Source: JBGPLJ01 sp963826145 (GTDB lineage: Bacteria > Pseudomonadota > Gammaproteobacteria > Steroidobacterales > Steroidobacteraceae). From it: a stretch of 64,000 nt of DNA. The notes beneath the pieces are model-generated. The model was not told the DNA's origin. It was given only the letters and a program-made list of their open reading frames with translations, and searched no databases. The position numbers were made by a program, and so were the translations under genes. How positions within the stretch are numbered: the stretch's first letter is position 1; each line of letters starts with the position of its first letter. Of this stretch, positions 8,471 to 16,746 are shown piece by piece. The stretch spans positions 372,001-436,000 of the forward strand of contig CAWGVW010000001.1 of assembly GCA_963826145.1 (NCBI GenBank), read 5' to 3'.

Positions 8471-9502
8471 GTGTCGAATCCCATCCAGACAGAAGTCGTC
8501 ATCATCGGCGCGGGCCCCTGCGGCCTCTTCCAGGTATTCGAGCTCGGGCTCCTGGGGATGAAAGCGCATGTTGTTGATTCGCTCAAGGCCCCGGGCGGGC
8601 AGTGCACAGAGCTTTATCCGGACAAACCAATCTACGACATCCCCGCGATCCCGGTCTGCGGCGCGCAGGAGCTCGTCGACCGGCTCATGCAGCAGATCAA
8701 GCCCTTCGATGCGCAGTTCCATCTCGGCGAGGAAGTGCTGAGCGTCGCGAAGCGCGCGGACAAGCGCTTTGACGTCGTCACCTCGGGGGGCACCCAATTC
8801 GACGCCGGTGCCATCGTGATCGCCGGCGGCCTCGGCTCATTCCAGCCGCGGCGCCTTGCGGTCGAAGGCGCCGATGCGATCGAAGGACGCTACCTGCACT
8901 ATCGCGTGAAGAGCGCGGCGGACTTTCACGGCAAGCAGATCGCGATCCTCGGCGGCGGCGATTCCGCGCTCGACTGGGCGATCGATTTCGCCGACAAGGC
9001 GCGCGTGACGCTCGTGCACCGCCGCGCGGAATTCCGCGGCGCGCCGGCTTCGGCGGCCCGCATGAAGGAGCTCGCGGCGGCCGGAAAGATCAGCCATCAC
9101 ACCGGCATCGTAACGGCGCTCAGCCGCCCGGACGAGGCGCTCTCCGGCATCGAGGTCAAGCTTGCCGACGGCAGCAAACAGTCTGTTCCTTGCGAGCAGG
9201 TGCTGGTTTTCTTCGGCCTCCATCCGAAGCTCGGCCCGATCGCCGAATGGGGCCTCGGCCTCGACAAGAAGGCGATCCACGTCGACACCGAGAAGTTCCA
9301 GTCTTCGACCCCGGGCATATTTGCCGTCGGTGATGTGAACCATTACCCCGGCAAGAAGAAACTCATATTAAGTGGCTTTCATGAGGCGGCGCTCGCCGCC
9401 TTCGCCGTGCAAAACTATCTCTACCCGGACAAGAAGCAGTTCCTGCAATACACGACCACGAGCCCGATCATGCAGAAGCGGCTCGGCGTCGCGTCGAGCT
9501 GA
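8471..9502 (+). CDS. Thioredoxin-reductase-like ferredoxin/flavodoxin-NADP+ reductase
   Basis: This 343-residue flavoprotein has an N-terminal FAD dinucleotide fold (VVIIGAGPCGLFQVFELGLLG), an internal NADPH fold (QIAILGGGDSALDW) and the C-terminal FAD motif TPGIFAVGDVNHYPGKKKLI. It lacks the CxxC pair of thioredoxin reductase. This combination marks the YumC-like type-2 ferredoxin-NADP+ reductases, which pass electrons between NADPH and ferredoxin or flavodoxin. I chose the GTG at 8471 because the protein-like sequence begins there; the frame is open further upstream but crosses the GGGGACTGTCCCC palindromes. Azurin follows 41 bp downstream. Confidence 0.88.
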   Translation: MSNPIQTEVVIIGAGPCGLFQVFELGLLGMKAHVVDSLKAPGGQCTELYPDKPIYDIPAIPVCGAQELVDRLMQQIKPFDAQFHLGEEVLSVAKRADKRFDVVTSGGTQFDAGAIVIAGGLGSFQPRRLAVEGADAIEGRYLHYRVKSAADFHGKQIAILGGGDSALDWAIDFADKARVTLVHRRAEFRGAPASAARMKELAAAGKISHHTGIVTALSRPDEALSGIEVKLADGSKQSVPCEQVLVFFGLHPKLGPIAEWGLGLDKKAIHVDTEKFQSSTPGIFAVGDVNHYPGKKKLILSGFHEAALAAFAVQNYLYPDKKQFLQYTTTSPIMQKRLGVASS

Positions 9503-9543
9503 ATCCGGCCGCCCAATTCCTATTCTTATCGCGAGGACCTGAC

Positions 9544-9993
9544 ATGAAGATTCGTCCCTGGCTTGCCGCGCTGGCGCTCATCGCCGCGGCCCCGTTCGCT
9601 TCCGCGAAGCCCTGCAGCGTCGCCATCGAAGGCAACGACCAGATGCAGTACAACCTGAAGGAAATCAAGATTGCGGCCGACTGCACGGAAGTGGAAGTCA
9701 CGCTGAAGCACGTCGGCAAATTTCCGGCGGCGGCGATGGGCCACAACTGGGTGCTCGCAAAAACCGCGGACCTGCAGGCGATCGTGAATGCCGGTGCGAC
9801 CGCGGGACTTGCGAACAACTACCTGCCGAAGGACGACAAGCGCATCATCGCCGAAACCAAGATCGTGGGCGGCGGCGAATCGGCTTCCGTCAAGTTCAAT
9901 ACGTCGAAGCTCGAGAAGGGCGGGGACTACTCGTTCTTCTGCTCGTTCCCGGGCCACTGGTCGATCATGCACGGGAAATTCATCATCGGCTGA
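9544..9993 (+). CDS. azu: Azurin (periplasmic blue copper protein)
   Basis: This 149-residue precursor has a clear Sec signal peptide (residues 1-21, cut after SASA-like FASA) and a mature azurin of about 128 residues. The type-1 copper ligands are visible: His in MGHNW, then Cys, His and Met in FFCSFPGHWSIMHG. The N-terminal Cys and the one in ADCTEVEV can form the family's disulfide. Azurin shuttles electrons in the periplasm, for example to cytochrome c peroxidases or nitrite reductase; a di-haem peroxidase is encoded at 45 kb, but no link is shown. Its 3' end overlaps the convergent homoserine dehydrogenase gene by 11 bp. Confidence 0.97.
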   Translation: MKIRPWLAALALIAAAPFASAKPCSVAIEGNDQMQYNLKEIKIAADCTEVEVTLKHVGKFPAAAMGHNWVLAKTADLQAIVNAGATAGLANNYLPKDDKRIIAETKIVGGGESASVKFNTSKLEKGGDYSFFCSFPGHWSIMHGKFIIG

Positions 9994-11026
9994 GTCTGCT
10001 GATCTCTTGCCCCCTCTCCCTTCCAGGGAGAGGGTCGGGGTGAGGGTCGGGGTGACGGCCGGGGCGAGGGGTGCGCAGCACATCGCGCATAACCGCGCGA
10101 GTTGTCGGCCACCGCCCAGCGCCAGGACCCTTCAGCCGCACGCGCTCACCGTCGACGAGCGTGAGCTCCAGCCGGTTTTCTTCCGCGCGCGCTCCCGCGA
10201 GCCAATCGTTCGCATCGAGCTCGATGGGCGAAACGGCGCAGCGGGTTTCACCGATGTCGAAGCTCGCCCGTGCGACGAGTCTCAGTCGTCGGCCGCGCGT
10301 GCCCGCGGCGCTGACGTCTCGTGCCGTGATATGTTCGATCCCTTGCTGGCGGAATCGCGCAGGCGCACGCCCTTGCGGGACTGCGGTCCGGGCGAGGATC
10401 AGGAGCTTGTGCGCGCTATCGGCACCGGTGACATCCGCGGCCGGATCGGCTTCCGCAAATCCTGCGGCCTGCGCGGCGCGCACGGCGTCGGCGAACGAAT
10501 CGCCGCACTCCAGCCGGTCGAGCACGTAGTTGCAGGTGCCGTTCACGATGCCGCGCAATTCCAGGATGCGGCCGCGATGCCGGCGCACCGCTTCGATCAT
10601 CGGCACCGCCCCGCCGACCGCGGCGCCGATGCGAAGTTGGGCGGGGCGATCGTCGGCGCCGAGAAACGGCGCGAATTCTTCCCAGCGTGATGCGACCGCG
10701 GCCTTGTTCGCGCTCACGACCTGTTTGCCTTGCAGGAGCGCGGCCGCGATCACGTCCGCCGCGGGGTCGAGGCCGCCCGCGACTTCGATGACGAGGTCCG
10801 AGTGAACATTCACGGCGTCCCAGGGGTTCGTCGAGAGGAGGGCGGGCGGCACGCCGAGTGCCGCGTGCTTCGCTTGATCGCGGATGATGACGCGCCGGAG
10901 CTCGAATCGTTCGGGCCAGCGTCCGAGCCACTCGTAGACACCGCCGCCGACCGTGCCGTGACCGAAAAGCACGACCGAATGCGGGCGCGTAGCCGTGCCG
11001 CGTGGAGAAATATCCTGCTGAGACAT
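9983..11026 (-). CDS. hom: Homoserine dehydrogenase without ACT domain, SAM-II riboswitch controlled
   Basis: This 347-residue enzyme reduces aspartate semialdehyde to homoserine, the branch point to threonine and methionine. It has an N-terminal NAD(P) fold (VVLFGHGTVGGGVYEW), the SANKAAVA segment and the catalytic-domain motif GIVNGTCNYVLDRL. The family's Lys/Asp catalytic region follows (GFAEADPAADVTGADSAHKL). The regulatory ACT domain is absent. The ATG at 11026 is preceded by GAGGGAG. The last ~29 residues (PDPHPDPLPGRERG...) are translated from a CCCTCTCCC/GGGAGAGGG palindromic repeat, so the native C-terminus seems to have been replaced or extended by repeat DNA. The leader carries a promoter, SAM-II aptamer and terminator, which implies repression when methionine/SAM is plentiful. 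Confidence 0.92.
   Translation of the reverse strand: MSQQDISPRGTATRPHSVVLFGHGTVGGGVYEWLGRWPERFELRRVIIRDQAKHAALGVPPALLSTNPWDAVNVHSDLVIEVAGGLDPAADVIAAALLQGKQVVSANKAAVASRWEEFAPFLGADDRPAQLRIGAAVGGAVPMIEAVRRHRGRILELRGIVNGTCNYVLDRLECGDSFADAVRAAQAAGFAEADPAADVTGADSAHKLLILARTAVPQGRAPARFRQQGIEHITARDVSAAGTRGRRLRLVARASFDIGETRCAVSPIELDANDWLAGARAEENRLELTLVDGERVRLKGPGAGRWPTTRAVMRDVLRTPRPGRHPDPHPDPLPGRERGQEISRLSR
10012..10071. repeat. CCCTCTCCC/GGGAGAGGG palindromic repeat with GGGGTGAGGG tail
   Basis: CCCTCTCCC (10012-10020) and GGGAGAGGG (10026-10034) form a hairpin followed by direct repeats of TCGGGGTGAGGG-type units. The element sits inside the 3' end of hom and codes its last residues. The same family recurs at 21661-21712 and, twice, at 27911-28018. 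Confidence 0.88.
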
Positions 11027-11102
11027 CGCGCGACTCCCTCGTGATCCGGGTGACACCAGGCGCCGGGAGTGCTTGCGGGCGGGCCCCTTCTCGAGCGGGC
11101 AT

Positions 11103-11137
11103 AAAAAAACCCGCTCGAGCCGAAGGCGGAGCAGGTT
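11103..11137 (-). terminator. Intrinsic terminator in the hom leader
   Basis: On the - strand AACCTGCTC (11137-11129) pairs with GAGCGGGTT (11116-11108), with one G-U pair and a small inner GCC/GGC stem. A run of seven T follows (11109-11103). It lies between the SAM-II aptamer and the hom start and is therefore most simply a riboswitch expression platform (attenuator). No gene ends upstream on this strand. Confidence 0.85.
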
Positions 11138-11142
11138 CTGCT

Positions 11143-11195
11143 TCGCTTTAGCTGCATTTATCAAGCGCCCGCAAGCTGAGACTCAAATCGGCGCC
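11143..11195 (-). ncRNA. SAM-II riboswitch (SAM_alpha) upstream of homoserine dehydrogenase
   Basis: Read on the - strand, GCGCC pairs with GGCGC (P1) around a loop beginning GAUUUGA and containing GCUUGCG. The distal strand is followed by UUGAUAAAUGCAGCUAAAG. This matches the SAM-II consensus (GAUUU in L1, UGAUAAAUG.AGCUAAA after P1). UGCAGC can pair back into the loop GCUUGCG with a bulged U, giving the H-type pseudoknot of this class. The aptamer begins at or within a base or two of the predicted transcription start and is followed by an intrinsic terminator. Binding of S-adenosylmethionine is expected to lower hom expression. The class is best known from Alphaproteobacteria. Confidence 0.87.
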
Positions 11196-11202
11196 GGCGC
11201 GT

Positions 11203-11231
11203 AAATTATGGGGAGGCGGCGCCGCTGTCAA
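11203..11231 (-). promoter_or_regulatory. Near-consensus sigma-70 promoter for the hom transcript
   Basis: On the - strand TTGACA (11231-11226) is followed after exactly 17 bp by TAATTT (11208-11203). The start site would fall near 11196, at the first bases of the SAM-II aptamer. This is the clearest sigma-70 promoter in the window. Confidence 0.85.
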
Positions 11232-11292
11232 GGGTACGCTGGCCGCACGGCTTGCGCCCGCCCGCAAACGTCTGTTCCACTAGGGCATCAAG

Positions 11293-12162
11293 ATGGACCA
11301 GCGCATCGCAGATCTCCTGAAACTCGTCGAGCTCGAACGACTCGAGGTGAATCTCTTTCGTGGCCAGAGCCGCGACATCGGGAGCCCCCAGGTTTTCGGC
11401 GGCCAGGTGCTCGGCCAGGCGCTGACCGCGGCTTCATCGACCGTCGATGCCCGCATCGTGCATTCGCTGCACGCGTATTTCCTGCGGCGCGGTGATTTCA
11501 ACGCGCCGATCGTCTACCAGGTCGATCGCTCGCGCGACGGCGGCAGTTTTTCGAGCCGCCGCGTCGTTGCCGTGCAGTTCGGCGAGCCGATCTTCACGAT
11601 GGCGGCCTCGTTCCAGATCGTCGAGACGGGTCTCGATCACCAGACCGAAATGCCCGCCGTGCCTCCGCCCGAAGTGCTCGAGGACGCGATGTACTACGGC
11701 ACGAAATACCTCGCGAATCTGCCAGAGCGCGTGCAGAAGCGCTTCGAGACGGCGATGCCGTTCGAATTCCGATTCGTCGAGACGCCGGGCTTCGTGAACA
11801 CCGAGAAGCGTCCGCCGCTCGCGCACGTCTGGTTCAAGGCCGTCGACCACGTGCCGTCCGACGACGAGAACATGCACCGCTGCCTCCTTGCTTATGTCTC
11901 GGACTACAACCTGCTCGGCGCCGCGGTCCTGCCCCACGGAATCCCGCTCTTCGATGCCCGGCTGCTGACGGCGAGCATCGATCACGGCATGTGGTTTCAC
12001 CGTCCCGTGCGGGTCGATGAGTGGCTGCTCTACGTCACGGAGAGCCCGAGCGCTTCTGGCGCGCGCGGCTTTACCTGCGGGAATATCTTTTCGCGCGACG
12101 GCCGGCTGGTCGCGAGCACGGCCCAGGAAGGACTCATCCGCCTGATTCAGCCGAAAGCCTGA
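11293..12162 (+). CDS. tesB: Acyl-CoA thioesterase II
   Basis: This 289-residue double-hotdog protein hydrolyses medium- and long-chain acyl-CoA to free fatty acid and CoA. The N-terminal hotdog starts LFRGQSRDIGSPQVFGGQVLGQAL. The conserved ASIDHGMWFHRP segment near residues 228-239 carries the catalytic Asp, and the C-terminus has the usual GRLVASTAQEGLIR. The length matches E. coli TesB. It is transcribed divergently from hom. A small membrane-protein gene follows 5 bp downstream. Confidence 0.95.
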   Translation: MDQRIADLLKLVELERLEVNLFRGQSRDIGSPQVFGGQVLGQALTAASSTVDARIVHSLHAYFLRRGDFNAPIVYQVDRSRDGGSFSSRRVVAVQFGEPIFTMAASFQIVETGLDHQTEMPAVPPPEVLEDAMYYGTKYLANLPERVQKRFETAMPFEFRFVETPGFVNTEKRPPLAHVWFKAVDHVPSDDENMHRCLLAYVSDYNLLGAAVLPHGIPLFDARLLTASIDHGMWFHRPVRVDEWLLYVTESPSASGARGFTCGNIFSRDGRLVASTAQEGLIRLIQPKA

Positions 12163-12167
12163 CGGCA

Positions 12168-12335
12168 ATGTGGAAGGCATTCCTCATCATCGCGCTCGTC
12201 ATCGGCTTTATTGTCGGTGGCCTGCTGATGCTCCGCTCGAGCGCCGGAACACAGGTCCCGCCCGACATCCTCGAGAAGGCGCGCAAGCGCAACGCCGACC
12301 TTGCAGAGAAAGAAAAAGGGGACAGAACCAATTAA
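12168..12335 (+). CDS. Small single-pass membrane protein (DUF2897-like)
   Basis: This 55-residue protein starts 5 bp after the tesB stop. It has one N-terminal transmembrane helix (MWKAFLIIALVIGFIVGGLL) and a short charged tail, which resembles the small DUF2897-type inner-membrane proteins. The last five residues (GDRTN) and the TAA stop are read from the GGGGACAGAACCAATTAA arm of an inverted repeat. The annotated C-terminus is thus supplied by repeat DNA. The function is unknown. Confidence 0.7.
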   Translation: MWKAFLIIALVIGFIVGGLLMLRSSAGTQVPPDILEKARKRNADLAEKEKGDRTN

Positions 12336-12414
12336 GATTCGACGTCAGTTTCAGTCCGTCGACGAATGCGCTGGGTCTTGGAACTGACGTCGATTCTTAA
12401 TTGGTTCTGTCCCC
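12318..12414. repeat. Inverted repeat with GGGGACAGAACCAATTAAG arms
   Basis: Arms at 12318-12351 and 12381-12414 are reverse complements with only one or two mismatches over ~34 nt. They begin GGGGACAGAACCAATTAAG and contain GACGTCAGTT. A partial extra CTGTCCCCTTCTT unit follows at 12421. The element lies at the ends of two convergent genes, the small membrane protein and the DUF748 gene, and provides the stop codon of the first. Confidence 0.85.
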
Positions 12415-12432
12415 TTCTTCCTGTCCCCTTCT

Positions 12433-15309
12433 TCAGCGGAGGGCGAGCTCCATGCGCACGTGGCCCTGGTCGACGGCGGCGGGGATTTCGGCCGTGATGA
12501 AGACGCGTTCCGGCGCGAGGCCCGTGCCTTCGAGGAGCAGGGCGCGCACGGCTTCGGCGCGTCTCTGGCCGAGTGCCCGCAGGTCCGCATCCGAGACGGA
12601 CAGGCGCGATTTCAGTTCGTTAGTGAGCGCGGTGATTGCCGCTTCCGTTGCCGCAGCCTTGTCCGCTTTCGCCTGATCGCTCTTCAGGATCGGATCGGTG
12701 ATCTCGTCCGCTTTCTTCCCGAACTCAAGCTTGTACGTTGCGGCCAGCATCTTGAGATAGTCGCCGCGCTCGGCGGGGATTGTTGTCTCCTTCGTCGCGG
12801 CGAGCACGCCCGCCGTCAGCTGTGCATTCAGCATCGTCTCGCGGTCGAGTTCGCCCGCGAAACTGATCGGAATCTCGATCTGAAGTTCCGGGCGCTCGAT
12901 GAGCGCCTTGGCGACATTACGCACGCGTTCGGCGGTCGCAGCGTCGATGGCCGCGTCGCCCGGCGCGAAATCGACGTACTTCACCTCATCGCCCGCGCCG
13001 AAGAGGCTTCCGAGGAGCTTGAAGGGCGAGGCTACGATCTTCTCAACGAGGTTCACCAGCACCTTCCAGATGATCGGCCCGAGCCGGAACTTCGGATTGT
13101 CGAGATCGCCGGTCACGGGCAGGTCGATGTCGATGATGCCGTTCTTGTCCTTGAGGAGCGCGATCGCGAGCTTCACCGGCAGTTTCGTCGCGTCGGGGCT
13201 CTCGACCTTGTCGCCGAGCGTCAGTTGATCGAGGACCACGTTGTGCTCGGCGCGGAGCTTGCGATTCTCGACGAGGTAATGGAATTTGACGGAGAGCTTG
13301 CCCTTGCGAATCGTGTAGCCCATGAACTTGCCGGAGTAGGGCGTGAACGTCGTGAGCTCCATGTTCTGGAAGCCGACATTCAGGTCGGTGAAGGACTCCG
13401 CGGCGAGATAGTTGACCTGCCCGGCGATCTTGACCGGCGCGTACTCGTCGACCTTGCCGTCAAGGTCGACTACGGCGCGTGCGTCGGTTCGCGATGAGAG
13501 CCCGACCACGGTGCCGGAGAGCGACTGGATGCCGGCGGAGAAATTCGGCTTGATCGAGAGGTCCGCGAAATTCGCCGAGCCCTTGTCGAGACGGATCTTC
13601 CCGATGTCGATGCGCATCGCGGGTTCCTGCTTGGCAGGCGCCGGCCGCAGAACTGTCGAGATATTCACGGTCGCATCCGGCTCGATGATCACGCGTGCGT
13701 ATGGACCGCGCGCCTTGATCTCGCGAATCGTGAGGCGCCCGGGTCCAGGCTGCGAGCTGAAGGCGATGCCCTCGACGGCGAGGCCCTGCCAGCGAATGAA
13801 GTCCTCCCGCAATTTATTGTCGACGGATCGGAGGTTTGCGGACTCGACCCGGCCGTGAAAATCGATCGGCGCGGATGTTTCGCGCGGCCGATAACGGAAA
13901 TCGCCAGCGACGCCGATGTTCCCCGAAAGGAGCGTCATGTCCGTGTATTCGTTTAAGTAGGGCTGGAGCGGCTTCAGGTCGAGGCCCTTCAGATCGATCT
14001 TGAGCGCAAGCTCCGCGCTCCCAAGCACGATGGTGCCTTCGGTCGCGAAGTGGCCGCTGCCATTCAGGTCGCAGGCGCCCCGTACCGCGACCGTACCCTG
14101 GCCGCTGCTGTTGAGCCCGTCCATATTCGCTGTGAGCGCTTCGACTTTCATGGACGCCGCGGGCGTCATGCGCCGATCTTCGAACGCGATCGTCGACGCG
14201 GTGAGCGCAAGCTTCGGCAGCGAAATATTCCACGGTGCCGAAGGTTCGGCCGCCGCGGGTGCTTGCGCCGCAGTAGTGTCGGTCACCGGCGCAGGCTGCA
14301 GCTCGTCCAGATTGAAATGGCCGTCCTTCTCCAGCCAGGCGGTCACATTTGCCTGGTCGACAGCAATCGATCCGATCGAGAAAGTCCGCGGCTTGAGATC
14401 GAGCGCGGAGTCCTTGATGTCGATCGAACCGACGCTGACGTAGGGATCCGTGCCTTTCGGCGGCCTGAGCGCGAGCGCCGCGACACCGATGTCGTCGATC
14501 TTCATCTTGAGCGACGGCCCGTCGTTCTCGAGCCCGTCTTCGTATAGACGAAAGTCGTAGTTGCCCTCGAGATGGATCGTACCCGCAGGCATCTCGAAGC
14601 TGAGCGCGTCGCGCAGGTAGCTCCAGACTGTCTCGGCCTTGAGGTCTGCGATCGTGATGCGGCCGGTCGAGCGCAACGGGTTCAGCTGCACGGTCCCGAG
14701 CCAGTCGAAAACCTCGCGGTCGATCGAAACCGCATGGATCGAATAGCGATTGTCGCTGCCGCCCCGCGTCGAGAACTCATCGAGCTTGAGGTTGATGGGC
14801 GTGATCTGCGTGTGAAACGGTGTCGGGCGCGTCAGGTCCGTGAACTCGACGCGCCCGCCCGAGAGTGCAAGGTGCGTAATGGAGAATTCGAGCGGCTTCG
14901 ACGGCGCGTTGTCGGGCGTCGAGGACTTCGGGAACGCCTTGAGCAGGTTGAGCTCGCCGTTCCTGAGCACGATGAGGCCGACGAGCGGCTGCTCGAGGAC
15001 GATTTCATCGAACACCGGGCTCAGCCGGAAGACCGACGCCCAGCTCAGATTCACGCCGAGATGCTCGAATCCGATCGCCGTCGGCACATCCAGGCCGTGC
15101 AGGTTCAGCTCGTGGACATCGAGCGCGAGTGTGAAGGGATTGAATGTGACACCGCCGACGTCGAGCTGGCGGTGCAGGGTGTTCTTCGAATAGTCCATTG
15201 CCGCGCCGCGCAGCCAGTGCGGGAACAGCCAGAAACCGCCGGCCGCATACAAAATGAGCACGACCGCGAGCGCGATCGGCCATTTGAATCGGCGGAGGAG
15301 TTCAGGCAT
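12433..15309 (-). CDS. DUF748 (AsmA-like) envelope protein
   Basis: This 958-residue protein has an N-terminal signal anchor (KWPIALAVVLILYAAGGFWLF) followed by a very long beta-rich region (for example LHGLDVPTAIGFEHLGVNLSW and the repeated -V-I-LD..-- strands). This is typical of DUF748/AsmA-like proteins, a group related to bridge-like lipid-transport proteins of the Gram-negative envelope. The C-terminal part (ALGQRRAEAVRALLLEGTGL, ERVFITAE) resembles the OmpA-like or SPOR-like tail often found in this family. I chose the ATG at 15309, which overlaps the upstream acetyltransferase stop by 8 bp and gives a normal signal anchor. Confidence 0.88.
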   Translation of the reverse strand: MPELLRRFKWPIALAVVLILYAAGGFWLFPHWLRGAAMDYSKNTLHRQLDVGGVTFNPFTLALDVHELNLHGLDVPTAIGFEHLGVNLSWASVFRLSPVFDEIVLEQPLVGLIVLRNGELNLLKAFPKSSTPDNAPSKPLEFSITHLALSGGRVEFTDLTRPTPFHTQITPINLKLDEFSTRGGSDNRYSIHAVSIDREVFDWLGTVQLNPLRSTGRITIADLKAETVWSYLRDALSFEMPAGTIHLEGNYDFRLYEDGLENDGPSLKMKIDDIGVAALALRPPKGTDPYVSVGSIDIKDSALDLKPRTFSIGSIAVDQANVTAWLEKDGHFNLDELQPAPVTDTTAAQAPAAAEPSAPWNISLPKLALTASTIAFEDRRMTPAASMKVEALTANMDGLNSSGQGTVAVRGACDLNGSGHFATEGTIVLGSAELALKIDLKGLDLKPLQPYLNEYTDMTLLSGNIGVAGDFRYRPRETSAPIDFHGRVESANLRSVDNKLREDFIRWQGLAVEGIAFSSQPGPGRLTIREIKARGPYARVIIEPDATVNISTVLRPAPAKQEPAMRIDIGKIRLDKGSANFADLSIKPNFSAGIQSLSGTVVGLSSRTDARAVVDLDGKVDEYAPVKIAGQVNYLAAESFTDLNVGFQNMELTTFTPYSGKFMGYTIRKGKLSVKFHYLVENRKLRAEHNVVLDQLTLGDKVESPDATKLPVKLAIALLKDKNGIIDIDLPVTGDLDNPKFRLGPIIWKVLVNLVEKIVASPFKLLGSLFGAGDEVKYVDFAPGDAAIDAATAERVRNVAKALIERPELQIEIPISFAGELDRETMLNAQLTAGVLAATKETTIPAERGDYLKMLAATYKLEFGKKADEITDPILKSDQAKADKAAATEAAITALTNELKSRLSVSDADLRALGQRRAEAVRALLLEGTGLAPERVFITAEIPAAVDQGHVRMELALR

Positions 15310-15916
15310 GGCGCGTTCCTTCCCATTCCGCCCGCGACGTTGCATAGAGATGGCAGTCCCACCAACGCCCCTTCGCCTGCGCGAAGCGGCGGTAAAGGGC
15401 TTCCCACCGCAATCCCGCCTTCTCAAGCACCCGGATGGAGCGCAGATTCTCAGTCGACACCGTCGACAGGATGCGCTCGAGTCGCAGGGCCTCGAACCCT
15501 TCATTGATCAGTGACTTGGCAATCTCGCTGGCGTAGCCCTTGCCCCACATGTCGTGCCGAAGCATGTAGCCGAGATCGCCTTCGCCCGGCTTGAGGAAGG
15601 TAATGTCGCAGGCGCCGATGAGTGCGCCATCCTCGCGCCGCGTGACGGCGAGTTCCCACACCGTGCGCGGCACGTTCGACTGATAGCCGATCACGCGCTC
15701 GAGATATTCGTGCGTGTCCATCGGGTCGCGCGGACCGTAGAGCATGTAGCGCGTGACGCGCGGATCGGACGCGTAGGCATAGATCGCGTCGTAGTCGGAC
15801 GGCACGAACTCCCGGAGGATCAGTCGCTCGGTCGTAATCGGCAGCCGAAGCTCGCGGCCGGGCGACGGTCGTCGCGGCGTGTTGCTCGGCTCCGGGGAAT
15901 GCTCACGCTGGCTCAC
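15302..15916 (-). CDS. GNAT-family N-acetyltransferase (RimJ/RimL-like)
   Basis: This 204-residue protein has the GNAT fold: TTERLILREFVPSDYDAIYAYASDP at the N-terminus and the acetyl-CoA-binding loop near LRHDMWGKGYASEIAKSLI. The later part has a typical ILSTVSTENLRSIRVLEKAGL, the RimJ/RimL signature in which N-S-R leads into the C-terminal helix. Substrates in this subgroup are N-terminal residues of ribosomal proteins or small amines; none is indicated here. It is co-transcribed with the DUF748 gene through an 8-bp overlap. Confidence 0.9.
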   Translation of the reverse strand: MSQREHSPEPSNTPRRPSPGRELRLPITTERLILREFVPSDYDAIYAYASDPRVTRYMLYGPRDPMDTHEYLERVIGYQSNVPRTVWELAVTRREDGALIGACDITFLKPGEGDLGYMLRHDMWGKGYASEIAKSLINEGFEALRLERILSTVSTENLRSIRVLEKAGLRWEALYRRFAQAKGRWWDCHLYATSRAEWEGTRHA

Positions 15917-16022
15917 ATCTGGAAGGCTTCGTTCATTTTGTTGTTGACGAACCGCCTCGGCGCCGATTCTGGCACAGAGGCGCGCGGGCGGTCATGTATA
16001 GTTCGGCGAGGGGAGCCGGCCG

Positions 16023-16736
16023 ATGTCATCCGTTTTGCTGTTCCGCGACGATGCCTACCTAAAGACCGCCGCCGCACAGGTGATCGCGGTGCACGAACGC
16101 GGCGTTGAACTGGACAAGACGGTCTTCTATCCGCTCGGCGGCGGCCAGATGGGCGACACAGGCTTCTTCGTCCGCGCGAACGGCGAACGCATCGCGATAG
16201 CGGATACCCGCAAGGGCGAGGGGCCCGACACCGTTGTGCACATTCCAGCGCCCGGTTCGCCGCGGCTCGAGGTCGGCGAACGGCTGACGCTCGAGATCGA
16301 CTGGCCGCGCCGCTATGCGTTCATGCGCCTGCACACCGCGCTTCATGTGATGTCCTGCGTGGTAGTGGCGCCCGTCACCGGCGGCAATATTTCGCCCGAG
16401 AAGGCGCGGCTCGATTTCGACATCGACATGAGCCTCCTCGATGCGAAGAAGATCGCGGATGGCACCAATGAGCTGATCGCCCGTGCGGTCGACACCGAGA
16501 CCGTCTGGATCACGGATGAAGAGCTCGACGCCCGGCCCGAGCTCGTGAAGACCATGAGCGTGCAGCCGCCGCGCGGGGCAGGACGCGTGCGGCTCCTCAA
16601 GATTCCGGGCATCGACCTGCAGCCCTGCGGCGGCACGCACGTGCGCAACATCGCGGAGATCGGCGGGATCGAAGTGCTCAAGATCCGCAGCGAAGGCAAA
16701 CGCAACCGGCGCGTGGAGATCGCGCTTCGAGCGTGA
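16023..16736 (+). CDS. Alanyl-tRNA editing protein (AlaX)
   Basis: This 237-residue protein is a free-standing version of the AlaRS editing domain, which removes Ser or Gly mis-charged onto tRNA-Ala. The zinc ligands are visible: HTALH (RLHTALHVMS, about residues 104-108) and the C-terminal CGGTHV (about residues 204-209). The N-terminal GGGQMGDTGFF corresponds to the AlaRS editing-site loop. The length fits the AlaX-M subgroup. It is divergent from the acetyltransferase and 10 bp upstream of an outer-membrane protein gene. Confidence 0.93.
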   Translation: MSSVLLFRDDAYLKTAAAQVIAVHERGVELDKTVFYPLGGGQMGDTGFFVRANGERIAIADTRKGEGPDTVVHIPAPGSPRLEVGERLTLEIDWPRRYAFMRLHTALHVMSCVVVAPVTGGNISPEKARLDFDIDMSLLDAKKIADGTNELIARAVDTETVWITDEELDARPELVKTMSVQPPRGAGRVRLLKIPGIDLQPCGGTHVRNIAEIGGIEVLKIRSEGKRNRRVEIALRA

Positions 16737-16746
16737 GAATTGCAGC

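Noticed and set aside
11027..11164. N-terminal extension or leader peptide of hom
   Set aside because: The frame runs through the terminator and aptamer; it is not Thr/Ile/Met-rich, and the ATG at 11026 has a good GAGGGAG site.
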